Below are positions 1 through 6,069 of a stretch of 6,840 nucleotides of DNA, piece by piece. Source of the stretch: Verrucomicrobiota bacterium (GTDB taxonomy: Bacteria > Verrucomicrobiota > Kiritimatiellia > Kiritimatiellales > Pontiellaceae). The first letter of the stretch is position 1. The number at the start of each line of letters is the position of its first letter. The position numbers and the translations under genes are program-made. Under the pieces are notes generated by a model. The model searched no databases. It saw only the letters and a list, made by a program, of their open reading frames with translations, and was not told the origin of the DNA. Where the stretch lies: assembly GCA_003532555.1 (NCBI GenBank), contig DOEU01000055.1, positions 1-6,840 of the forward strand, in the 5' to 3' direction.

Positions 1-1
1 T

Positions 2-175
2 AGAAGAGCCATGCGCAAAAAGCCATTGCGCCGCCCCGTTAAAAAGCCACGGCTAAAACGTCGTCGGGTTCTGGAACAAAAGCGACGGCTAACAGACGCC
101 GGCTACACTGAAGAGCAGTTACTCCATATGAATACCAAGGAGATTCGAACCGCGATTCGAACCGAAGGCGTTTAA
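2..175 (+). CDS. Unidentified small, highly basic protein (5' end may lie outside the window)
   Basis: I do not recognise this protein. The frame stays open to the left edge, so the start is unknown. An ATG at 11 would give 54 residues, but the only purine-rich stretch before it ends 2 bases away, which is too close for a good ribosome binding site. From that Met, 15 of the first 27 residues are Lys or Arg (for example KKPRLKRRR). The last 27 residues are mixed polar, with a pattern (GYTEEQLLHMNTKEIRTAI) that suggests one or two short helices. The stop TAA at 173-175 lies 22 bases before a strong terminator, which supports a real gene ending here. A basic head with a short helical end would suit a nucleic-acid or ribosome-associated protein, but that is a guess from composition. 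The codons ATT CGA ACC occur twice (IRT-A-IRT) near the end. Confidence 0.5.
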   Translation, partial: RRAMRKKPLRRPVKKPRLKRRRVLEQKRRLTDAGYTEEQLLHMNTKEIRTAIRTEGV

Positions 176-197
176 AACACCTTCAAAGAACATGCGC

Positions 198-223
198 AAA
201 ACGCTCCTTGGGAGCGTTTTTTT
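198..223 (+). terminator. Intrinsic terminator after the basic small gene
   Basis: AAAACGCTCC (198-207) pairs perfectly with GGAGCGTTTT (211-220) around a 3-base TTG loop, and the T run continues to 223. This is a textbook rho-independent terminator for the gene ending at 175. A second, weaker hairpin (164-184, nine pairs with one mismatch) spans that gene's stop codon but has no T tract. The terminator lies only 22 bases before the aroK start, so aroK must rely on read-through or on a promoter I cannot see. Confidence 0.88.
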
Positions 224-245
224 ATATCCAAATAGGAGCATCGGA

Positions 246-755
246 ATGAACAACATTATTCTAGTTGGTTTTATGGGAACCGGGAAAACTACCGTTGGTA
301 AACAACTCGCAGCCCAGCTCGGCTTGCCCCTTCTCGATATGGATCACCTCATCGAATCCGCCGAAGAAAAATCCATCCCTCAAATTTTTGCAGACCATGG
401 AGAAGCGTATTTCCGAGATCTCGAACGTGCCCTCGTTAAGCAATTAGCTCCAACCAATGGAAACATCATCTCCACTGGGGGCGGTATTGTCCTCAACCCC
501 GATAATCTCGTTGATTTTGCTCAACACGGGCTCGTCGTCTGCCTCACCGCCTCACCGCAAACCATTCTTCAACGGGTGCGAGACGATCAAAATCGACCCC
601 TTCTGGCAGGAGAAAAAGAAAAGCAAATTCAAACGCTCCTAACACAACGGCAATCGCTCTATGATACCATCCCATTTCAAATCAAAACCGATGACCTATC
701 CCCTCAAGAAATCGTAGATTCTATTCTGAGCGAATATCATCAACAATTCGGTTAA
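246..755 (+). CDS. aroK: Shikimate kinase
   Basis: Cytoplasmic enzyme of the shikimate pathway that phosphorylates shikimate at the 3-OH with ATP, on the way to chorismate and aromatic amino acids. The 169-residue product has the normal family length. Visible motifs are the P-loop GTGKTT (residues 11-16), DMD at 31-33 (shikimate and Mg binding), FRDLE at 56-60 with the substrate-binding Arg57, the GGG loop at 78-80, the LID motif RPLL starting at Arg117, and Arg135 in RQSLYD. I chose ATG 246 because AGGAG lies 7 bases upstream and the protein then begins MNNIILVGFMG, as in the family. The in-frame ATG at 192 falls at the foot of the terminator hairpin and would add 18 atypical residues. No aroB follows. 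The next gene is convergent and its stop lies 3 bp away. Confidence 0.95.
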   Translation: MNNIILVGFMGTGKTTVGKQLAAQLGLPLLDMDHLIESAEEKSIPQIFADHGEAYFRDLERALVKQLAPTNGNIISTGGGIVLNPDNLVDFAQHGLVVCLTASPQTILQRVRDDQNRPLLAGEKEKQIQTLLTQRQSLYDTIPFQIKTDDLSPQEIVDSILSEYHQQFG

Positions 756-758
756 TCA

Positions 759-1439
759 CTACTCCGCATCTTCCAGCAATACATCACGCGCACTGATACA
801 CGGCCCCGGAAACATCTCCATAAACTCTTCCGGATCGTCCGCAAAAAGTTCCAGTAATGATGCATAAGCAGCCCGCCCATATCGCAGCACCTGACCCAAC
901 TGCTGATCCTCCACATTCTGCATCACAAACACTAGTTCATCATCCGTGGAATCTTCTACATTCAATAACATTCGATGACGCTCTGGATCTAGTTTCTCTT
1001 GGTTACGAGTATAGATACTATACTTCACATACTCAACAACCCGCTGATTCATGCCGACTTCCATCATATAGATTAATTCAACTAGCTCAACCCTTGTCAT
1101 AACCAGTCGCACGTTCGGCACGGGAACTTGCTCTCCTGCCTCCGCATTCATACGCTCAATAACTTCATCAAACTCCTCTAAAATTTGCTCACGATTCGCA
1201 TCTTCATTTTCGGGAACCCAATGAATCATCAATTCCGCCTTTGCATCGGTATAGAGCAATGGCAAATCCACCCGGAAATCAATATCACAATCTGAACAAT
1301 TTACCCGATTGAGTCGATTGTGCATCAAATCTTCTTTTAAATCAGGATCGGTCTGTGCGTTCAGTACCTCCACCAAGGTGATGTCTTGTGTGGTTCCACA
1401 TCCCGGACACGCAATATTCACACTCCGCTTAATACTCAT
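759..1439 (-). CDS. CpXC zinc-ribbon domain protein
   Basis: The 226-residue acidic protein begins with a region carrying two Cys pairs, CPGC at residues 11-14 and CSDC at 48-51. This spacing fits the CpXC domain (a presumed zinc-binding ribbon of unknown function) and could bind one zinc ion. The rest is predicted soluble, largely helical and rich in Glu/Asp, with no signal peptide or membrane segment. Molecular function is unknown. The start at 1439 is preceded by a very strong AGGAGG ribosome binding site with a good spacer. An open extension to 1529 exists, but it lies inside the upstream kinase gene and precedes this site. The gene overlaps the end of srkA by 11 bp, so its translation is probably coupled to srkA. 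It is the last gene of the four-gene operon and ends 3 bp from the aroK stop, with no terminator visible between them. Confidence 0.8.
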   Translation of the reverse strand: MSIKRSVNIACPGCGTTQDITLVEVLNAQTDPDLKEDLMHNRLNRVNCSDCDIDFRVDLPLLYTDAKAELMIHWVPENEDANREQILEEFDEVIERMNAEAGEQVPVPNVRLVMTRVELVELIYMMEVGMNQRVVEYVKYSIYTRNQEKLDPERHRMLLNVEDSTDDELVFVMQNVEDQQLGQVLRYGRAAYASLLELFADDPEEFMEMFPGPCISARDVLLEDAE

Positions 1440-2424
1440 TTCCGCCTCCTCCTTTCCAATATGACTCCTGCTCAATGATATGCAGCTGCTTCTGTAAATC
1501 CGCAATCTCCCGTTGCCAAAAATGATCACTGCCCCAATCCGGGAAAAGAGTCTGAAATCGATAATCTCCAGTTTGGGTACTGCACCAAGCCAAGAAATAG
1601 ATCATCCGCATAGCTCGCAAAACTTCCATCATCCGCAATTGGCGATCGTCAAAATCGACGAAAGCTTCATACCCCTCTAGAATTAAATCAATCTCGCGCC
1701 TACACTCCTGTGCATACCCCGGCAACAAAAGCCATAAATCCTGAACTGCTGGTCCCATCACCATGTCATCGAAATCAATCATCATTAGCCCCTCACCAGG
1801 ACGCTCCAAAATATTAGCCCGATGACAATCCCCATGAATCCGATGCAAAAGGACATCGTCAAATAACGGTAAAGCAATCTCAATAATACGATCAACCACC
1901 TCTCGGAACGAAGCAGAAATGTGATCCGACATCCATCCACCATTCACCAATTGATCCCGCTCCGGAATCGTTGTTGTTTCTGGATGCATAACCAGTCGAT
2001 GCTCTGCATCACGCTCCAAACCCACCGCATGCATCCGCCCAATTAAACTCCCCAAACGACGCCAACCTTCATCCGATTGCAACATCATTTCACGGCCTGA
2101 ACGCTTGGGGAAAAGCGCGAAGTGTATCTCCTCCCATATCCCAATTGAAGTCCCATTTTCCAGTATCACAGGCGCCACTACCGGAATTTCTTTTGCGGCA
2201 CAATCCAGCAGAAAACGGTGCTCATCCTTAAGCGCATTACGATTCCATCGACCGGGTCGGTAAAACTTTGCGATCAACCGTTCGCCCGCATAATTTTCCA
2301 ACTCATATACTCGATTAATATAGCTTGGAAGTGGCGTAGTGAGTCCGGTAAACGACTGGCCAGTCTCTTCTTCAACCGCCTCTAAGATTCGTTCAGGAGT
2401 GAGAGAATCAAAAACACCACTCAC
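1429..2424 (-). CDS. srkA: Stress response kinase A (SrkA/YihE/RdoA family)
   Basis: Cytoplasmic Ser/Thr protein kinase with the aminoglycoside phosphotransferase (APH) fold. In Escherichia coli SrkA counters stress-induced cell death, but its substrates are poorly known. From the GTG start the protein has 331 residues, the usual length. Visible are the family stretch SYINRVYEL near the N-terminus, the likely ATP-contacting Lys53 in AKFYRP, the catalytic loop HGDCHRANIL (Asp199, Asn204), the metal-binding DFDD (Asp217), GPAVQDLW, and LRAMRMIYFLAW. I prefer GTG at 2424: it forms a GTGA overlap with the stop of the upstream phosphatase gene and has GGAG 8 bases before it. A TTG at 2430 would add two residues but sits only 2 bases from the same GGAG. 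The C-terminal end (GGGGNEY) arises because the AGGAGG site of the next gene is read in this frame. In E. coli srkA lies beside dsbA; here it lies in a different operon. Confidence 0.92.
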   Translation of the reverse strand: MSGVFDSLTPERILEAVEEETGQSFTGLTTPLPSYINRVYELENYAGERLIAKFYRPGRWNRNALKDEHRFLLDCAAKEIPVVAPVILENGTSIGIWEEIHFALFPKRSGREMMLQSDEGWRRLGSLIGRMHAVGLERDAEHRLVMHPETTTIPERDQLVNGGWMSDHISASFREVVDRIIEIALPLFDDVLLHRIHGDCHRANILERPGEGLMMIDFDDMVMGPAVQDLWLLLPGYAQECRREIDLILEGYEAFVDFDDRQLRMMEVLRAMRMIYFLAWCSTQTGDYRFQTLFPDWGSDHFWQREIADLQKQLHIIEQESYWKGGGGNEY

Positions 2425-3089
2425 ACACAAAGCTCCGCTAATAAAACGTCTGCCTGCTCAAATGAATCTAAGATTATATCAGGTTTCTCAAGCATTAGTT
2501 GCTCGCGTGTAAACGCACCCGTACAAAGACCCACTGATTTCAACTGATTTGCCTTGGCTGCCCTGATATCTTTCGGTGTATCACCTAATAAATAACCTCG
2601 CTGCGGTAAGCCCGTGCGCTCAATCGCCAACGCCGCCATCCGATTTCTACAGGCATCATCATCCCCATATCCACCCATCTCAATATCAAAATAGGGATCT
2701 AAATCCGTATAGCGCAACTTTAAAGCCGAACATGCACGTGTATTTCCCGTGACCAAAGCAAAATTCCACCTCGGAGCCACGTGTTCTAAAAAAGAGAGCA
2801 CCCCCGGCAAGAGATGCGGCGGGCGTTTTTTTAGATTTATCTCCAAATGAAAAGCCAAACGCTCAAAAAAAAGAATCCGTTGATCGGGCGTACTAACCAA
2901 TTCTTGTTCCCGCAATAAGTCCTGCAAAACACCCATATCTGTTGCGCCTGCAAAGTTGACGTGGCTGATATCAATTAAATGCCCATATACATCTTCGAAA
3001 GCTTGAGAGAAGGCACTTCTGCCCGCACCGCGTGCCACCATTAATGTTCCATCAATATCGAAATAAAGCGTACGACGCCCCTCAGACAT
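2421..3089 (-). CDS. HAD-superfamily hydrolase, phosphoglycolate phosphatase-like
   Basis: The 222-residue protein is a soluble phosphatase of the haloacid dehalogenase superfamily. Motif I is DIDGT (nucleophile Asp11, acid/base Asp13), motif II is Thr114 in LVTGN, motif III is probably Lys124, and motif IV is GDTPKD (Asp170, Asp174). The helical insert between about residues 20 and 90 is a type C1 cap, as in phosphoglycolate phosphatases (Gph) and related enzymes. The substrate cannot be read from the sequence; 2-phosphoglycolate, a nucleotide or another small phosphate ester are all possible. ATG 3089 is preceded by GGTGG about 10 bases upstream. The gene starts 5 bp after the NYN/PIN-like gene stops and ends in a 4-bp GTGA overlap with srkA, so it lies within one operon. 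Confidence 0.88.
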   Translation of the reverse strand: MSEGRRTLYFDIDGTLMVARGAGRSAFSQAFEDVYGHLIDISHVNFAGATDMGVLQDLLREQELVSTPDQRILFFERLAFHLEINLKKRPPHLLPGVLSFLEHVAPRWNFALVTGNTRACSALKLRYTDLDPYFDIEMGGYGDDDACRNRMAALAIERTGLPQRGYLLGDTPKDIRAAKANQLKSVGLCTGAFTREQLMLEKPDIILDSFEQADVLLAELCV

Positions 3090-3094
3090 GCGAA

Positions 3095-3664
3095 TTAATC
3101 CACCAAATCAATCAATTCATTAATCGCGTCTGAATCCCCCTCCGAAGCAGGGCGTTTTTCCGACGGTACAGACTCTTCGCTTCCAGCACCATGCTCACCA
3201 CGTGGCTTCCGAGTCCGCCGCCGACGTCTACCTCGTCCAGAATCTCCGACATCTCCAGAATCTCCATCCACGCTCATATCAAATACTTTTCGGAAGGTCG
3301 ACAAACGCATTTTTTCAACCGATGCACCCGCCGCCTTCTCAGCTTTCACATTATCCGTGAGCAACAAAGCACCCCGCTTCAAAGCTAATTTAGCAACGAA
3401 TCCAGCATGCTTCGACGTGGACTTACTGTAGAGAACTAAGATGCTATCGAATTTTTTTCTATTCGGCGCCTTGTGTAGTGGTTCCCCACTCAACACAGCA
3501 ATTAATTCAACTTCTTCTCGCTCCGCAAAACGAGTTAATCGACGTAATACTTGCAACTGAGTTCGCGGAGAAACATCACCCCCAATACCTAATGCATCAA
3601 AGAGCGAAATCACATCCACGACCACCACACTCTTACTTGGTTTAAAAAGATTTAATAATCCCAT
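3095..3664 (-). CDS. Putative NYN/PIN-like domain protein with Arg-rich acidic tail
   Basis: Uncharacterised 189-residue protein. Residues 1-130 show an alternating hydrophobic strand and helix pattern. They open with VVVVDVISLF (Asp17) and later have ELIAVLSGEP (51-62), SILVLYSKST (74-83) and ALLLTDN (99-105, Asp104), followed by KAEKAAGASVEKM. This order recalls NYN/PIN (YacP-like) nucleases: first strand with Asp, middle strand, then a V-T-x-D strand followed by a helix and a Gly-Ala turn. The usual acidic residues in the middle helix (EAD-type) are absent, being replaced by TSKHAGFVAK, so activity is doubtful. Residues 131-178 look disordered: Asp/Ser/Gly-rich, then GRGRRRRRTRKPRG (144-156), then Ser/Glu-rich. 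The end, DAINELIDLVD, could form a short amphipathic docking helix. AAAGGA lies 6 bases before ATG 3664. It is the first gene of the operon. That it is a gene is near certain; the fold is inferred from pattern only. Confidence 0.55.
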   Translation of the reverse strand: MGLLNLFKPSKSVVVVDVISLFDALGIGGDVSPRTQLQVLRRLTRFAEREEVELIAVLSGEPLHKAPNRKKFDSILVLYSKSTSKHAGFVAKLALKRGALLLTDNVKAEKAAGASVEKMRLSTFRKVFDMSVDGDSGDVGDSGRGRRRRRTRKPRGEHGAGSEESVPSEKRPASEGDSDAINELIDLVD

Positions 3665-3750
3665 TTTTTTCCTTTATTTTCCATGTGAACAGAATCGTTA
3701 TAGCCCGAAATCTCATCCTTATTCCGGCACGGATTCTGTGTAAACACAAC
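3665..3750 (-). promoter_or_regulatory. Candidate promoter region of the four-gene operon
   Basis: Only this 150-bp gap (3665-3814) can hold the promoter of the NYN/PIN-like-HAD-srkA-CpXC operon. On the - strand the best -10 is TATAAC (3697-3702), 32 bases before the ATG, but the hexamer 17 bp upstream (GGAATA, 3720-3725) is a poor -35. A perfect inverted repeat with 5-bp arms and a 2-base centre, TGTGTAAACACA, lies at 3737-3748 and could be a regulator site in the -50 to -60 region. The rest of the gap, next to the glgC stop, has only a 5-bp hairpin without a T tract, so I see no convincing glgC terminator. Confidence 0.3.
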
Positions 3751-3814
3751 TAAGCTGGGAAATTTAGCGATCAAATCCACACCCGACAAGCACCCTTTCC
3801 AATAAAGGCAAAAC

Positions 3815-5050
3815 CTAGATATGCGTTCCATCAGGTATGACTGTATTTTTTGGAATCACCACAATGCCATCACGAATACAAAAAAGATCTTCATCTACTT
3901 CATCCGGTTTGCCATCAGGCGTAATCACAACCTCATTGCCAATCCGCACATTTTTATCTAATATCGCTTTGCGAATGGTACAATCCCTTCCAATTCCTAG
4001 CGCAATTCCACTGGCATGCGACGCCCGGTTTTGCTCATAAAAATCCGCTCCCATTAAGATGCTCTCTTCCACCATAGAGCCTTCACCTACGACGGAACGT
4101 AACCCAACCACCGAGCGCCAAATACGCTTGCCTGATAAGATACACCCATCTGATATTAACGACTGTACCAGCTCACAAGAGTTAACTTTCGACGGGGGAA
4201 GGTAGCGCATTCGCGTATAGATTAATTGATCCATATCATAAAACGAAAAACGTGGGACCGGTTCTGTTAACGCTAAATTAGCTTCCCAAAATGATCGAAT
4301 AGTACCAATGTCTTCCCAGTACCCCTTAAAAACATGGCTAAATACACGCTGCGAATGAATCGCTTCAGGAATAATATGCTTCCCGAAATCGGTCTGATTA
4401 TTCTTCTCAAGCAATGAACAAAGCACATCCATATTAAATACATAGATGCCCATACTTGCCAGAAAAGCATCCTGCCGATCATTCACAGCCAAACCATCTA
4501 ACACAGTATCCTCATCCGGCTTTTCCACAAATTGTAAAACCTGACCTTGATCGCTCACTTGCATAATTCCGAGTGATCGAGCCGCATCTCGGTCCACCGG
4601 CGTTGTACTAACCGTAATCTCGGCACCACTTTTTAAATGCGTATCAATCACCTCCTGCACATTCATCCGGTAGAGTTGATCACCAGATAAAATCACCACT
4701 AAGTCCGGCTGATCATCTCTAAAGTAGCGAATCGAACGCCGAACCGCATCTGCCGTCCCCTGAAACCAAACATCCGAATCAGGTGTCTGCTCCGCCGCCA
4801 AAATACGAACATGCCCCCCACTAAATTGATCAAACCGATACGTAGCAGCTATATGCTGATGCAAAGAAACACTATTATACTGCGTCAGCAAAAAAATGTT
4901 TTGAATCCCGCTATTAATACAATTACTGATCGGAATATCAACCAACCGAAATTTACCTGCCACAGGAACAGCAGGCTTAGATCGTTCCCGCGTTAGTGGC
5001 TGCAACCGCGTTCCAGCTCCCCCTCCTAAAATAAGACCAACCACCTTCAT
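3815..5050 (-). CDS. glgC: Glucose-1-phosphate adenylyltransferase (ADP-glucose pyrophosphorylase)
   Basis: Makes ADP-glucose from ATP and glucose 1-phosphate, the committed and usually allosterically controlled step of bacterial glycogen synthesis; acts in the cytoplasm as a tetramer. The 411-residue protein has the nucleotidyltransferase domain (about 1-260) with [12 protein letters not shown] at 9-20, [26 protein letters not shown] (95-104), LSGDQLYRM with the metal-binding Asp124, FVEKP with Lys177 (glucose 1-phosphate site) and YWEDIGT. A left-handed beta-helix domain follows (about 300-411). [16 protein letters not shown] and the ending [17 protein letters not shown] resemble cyanobacterial and plant enzymes more than the enterobacterial one. 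ATG 5050 gives the family-typical start [18 protein letters not shown] lies only 3 bases before it, and an in-frame GTG at 5044 would have 9-base spacing, so the start is not fully settled. No other glg gene is nearby. Confidence 0.93.
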   Translation of the reverse strand: MKVVGLILGGGAGTRLQPLTRERSKPAVPVAGKFRLVDIPISNCINSGIQNIFLLTQYNSVSLHQHIAATYRFDQFSGGHVRILAAEQTPDSDVWFQGTADAVRRSIRYFRDDQPDLVVILSGDQLYRMNVQEVIDTHLKSGAEITVSTTPVDRDAARSLGIMQVSDQGQVLQFVEKPDEDTVLDGLAVNDRQDAFLASMGIYVFNMDVLCSLLEKNNQTDFGKHIIPEAIHSQRVFSHVFKGYWEDIGTIRSFWEANLALTEPVPRFSFYDMDQLIYTRMRYLPPSKVNSCELVQSLISDGCILSGKRIWRSVVGLRSVVGEGSMVEESILMGADFYEQNRASHASGIALGIGRDCTIRKAILDKNVRIGNEVVITPDGKPDEVDEDLFCIRDGIVVIPKNTVIPDGTHI

Positions 5051-5073
5051 ATGCCTCCCCAAATAAAAAAAAG

Positions 5074-5101
5074 CTTATACGACCGTAAACAAATCTACCA
5101 G
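5074..5101 (-). promoter_or_regulatory. Candidate glgC promoter
   Basis: On the - strand TATAAG (5074-5079) matches the -10 consensus at five of six positions. CTGGTA (5096-5101) matches -35 at three of six, with a 16-bp spacer. Transcription would begin near 5067, leaving a short leader that carries the GGGGAGG ribosome binding site (5054-5060). The weak -35 sits directly beside an inverted repeat (5103-5127), a layout that would suit activation. Confidence 0.3.
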
Positions 5102-5102
5102 C

Positions 5103-5127
5103 CGAACGATCTATAAATGATCATTCG
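5103..5127. repeat. Imperfect inverted repeat between glgC and tRNA-Lys
   Basis: CGAACGATC (5103-5111) and GATCATTCG (5119-5127) are complementary at eight of nine positions around a 7-base AT-only centre (TATAAAT). It is about 50 bp upstream of the glgC start and about 95 bp before tRNA-Lys. It could be an operator for a dimeric regulator. A role as a transcribed hairpin is less likely, because the best glgC -10 lies downstream of it. Confidence 0.4.
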
Positions 5128-5141
5128 TTGTTAATTCGCAC

Positions 5142-5170
5142 TTGCGTCACGAAGGTCGATTCAGTAGAAA
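5142..5170 (+). promoter_or_regulatory. Candidate promoter of the tRNA-Lys gene
   Basis: TTGCGT (5142-5147) and TAGAAA (5165-5170) are separated by 17 bp on the + strand and match the -35 and -10 consensus at three and four of six positions. Transcription would start near 5177, giving a leader of about 46 bases before the tRNA at 5223. The match is modest, and other weak hexamers exist in this AT-rich gap. Confidence 0.28.
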
Positions 5171-5222
5171 CGAGCGCTTCCTTACGAAAACGTTCGATTT
5201 CGAAAAGGGATCATAACATAAT

Positions 5223-5298
<76 letters not shown>

Positions 5299-5304
5299 CT
5301 TTCT

Positions 5305-6048
5305 TTAATATGACACATTCCACAAGAAGAGTCCCTGGGGTTGAGCCGTCCGTACCCGTGCGGTTCGTTGCTGCTTCTCTAAAATCACCTGCGTATCCTC
5401 AGGCTCCACGCGCCCCATTCCCACTTCCATTAAATATCCAGTTAAACTACGAACCATCTTATAGAGAAACCCATTTGCCCTCGCCTGCACCATAACCTCC
5501 GCTCCCCGACGCGTCACATTCAAATGCGTTAACGTTCTTATCGTATCGCCATCCCCATAGCATCGCTTCGAAGCAAATGAAGCGAAATCATGTGTTCCGA
5601 TCAACTGATCCGCGGCTCGCTGCATCCGCGCCTCATCCAATCGACGACCCTCCTGTAACCGATAAAAACGCAACTGAGGCGGCACGATTAGTCCGTTATA
5701 AATAAAATAACGATACTCTTTTCCCTTAGTATCAAAACGCGCATGAAATGAATCTGAAACTCGTTTTACACTAACCACCCGTATATCACCAGATAACTGA
5801 GCATTTAACCCCCGTCGAAAATAAACCGGATTAATCCCCTTAGGCAAATCCACATGCGCTATCTGTGCACGCGCATGAACCCCCGTATCGGTTCGACCAG
5901 ATGCCTCTAACCGAACCGAGTCAACCGCCGTCATTTCAGCCAGCAACCGCTCCAGTTCGCCCTGCACAGTTCGTTGTTTAGGCTGTACCTGCCAACCCGA
6001 AAAATTCGTACCTTCATAGGCAATCTTTAATGAATATCTATAGGACAT
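5305..6048 (-). CDS. truA: tRNA pseudouridine(38-40) synthase
   Basis: Converts U at positions 38, 39 and 40 of the tRNA anticodon arm to pseudouridine; acts in the cytoplasm as a homodimer without a cofactor. The 247-residue length is typical. The N-terminus IAYEGTNFSGWQVQP is the family signature, and the catalytic Asp54 lies in SGRTDTGVHA. FHARFDTKGKEYRY (about 102-115) and FLYKMVRSLTGYLMEVG (about 194-210) form the conserved core and active-site strands. ATG 6048 begins the protein at the family position. The upstream ribosome binding site (CGGGTG) is weak. The gene starts 21 bp after the zwf stop, which suggests shared transcription and perhaps dependence on ribosomes arriving from zwf. 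Confidence 0.95.
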   Translation of the reverse strand: MSYRYSLKIAYEGTNFSGWQVQPKQRTVQGELERLLAEMTAVDSVRLEASGRTDTGVHARAQIAHVDLPKGINPVYFRRGLNAQLSGDIRVVSVKRVSDSFHARFDTKGKEYRYFIYNGLIVPPQLRFYRLQEGRRLDEARMQRAADQLIGTHDFASFASKRCYGDGDTIRTLTHLNVTRRGAEVMVQARANGFLYKMVRSLTGYLMEVGMGRVEPEDTQVILEKQQRTARVRTAQPQGLFLWNVSY

Positions 6049-6069
6049 ACACCCGTTCGATCAATCGCT

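Noticed and set aside
140..165. Two copies of GATTCGAACC, whose complement looks like a tRNA T arm (GGTTCGAATC), suggesting a - strand tRNA or tRNA remnant.
   Set aside because: The flanking bases do not form a T stem, no acceptor, D or anticodon stems can be built, and the repeat is explained by the codons for IRT-A-IRT in the basic reading frame.
1440..1529. 30-residue N-terminal extension of the CpXC protein.
   Set aside because: It lies fully inside srkA, precedes the strong AGGAGG site, and would put non-family sequence before the CPGC motif.
3780..3815. Hairpin CCTTT-ATTGG-AAAGG just after glgC as a terminator.
   Set aside because: Only five pairs, mostly A-T, and no T run follows on the - strand.
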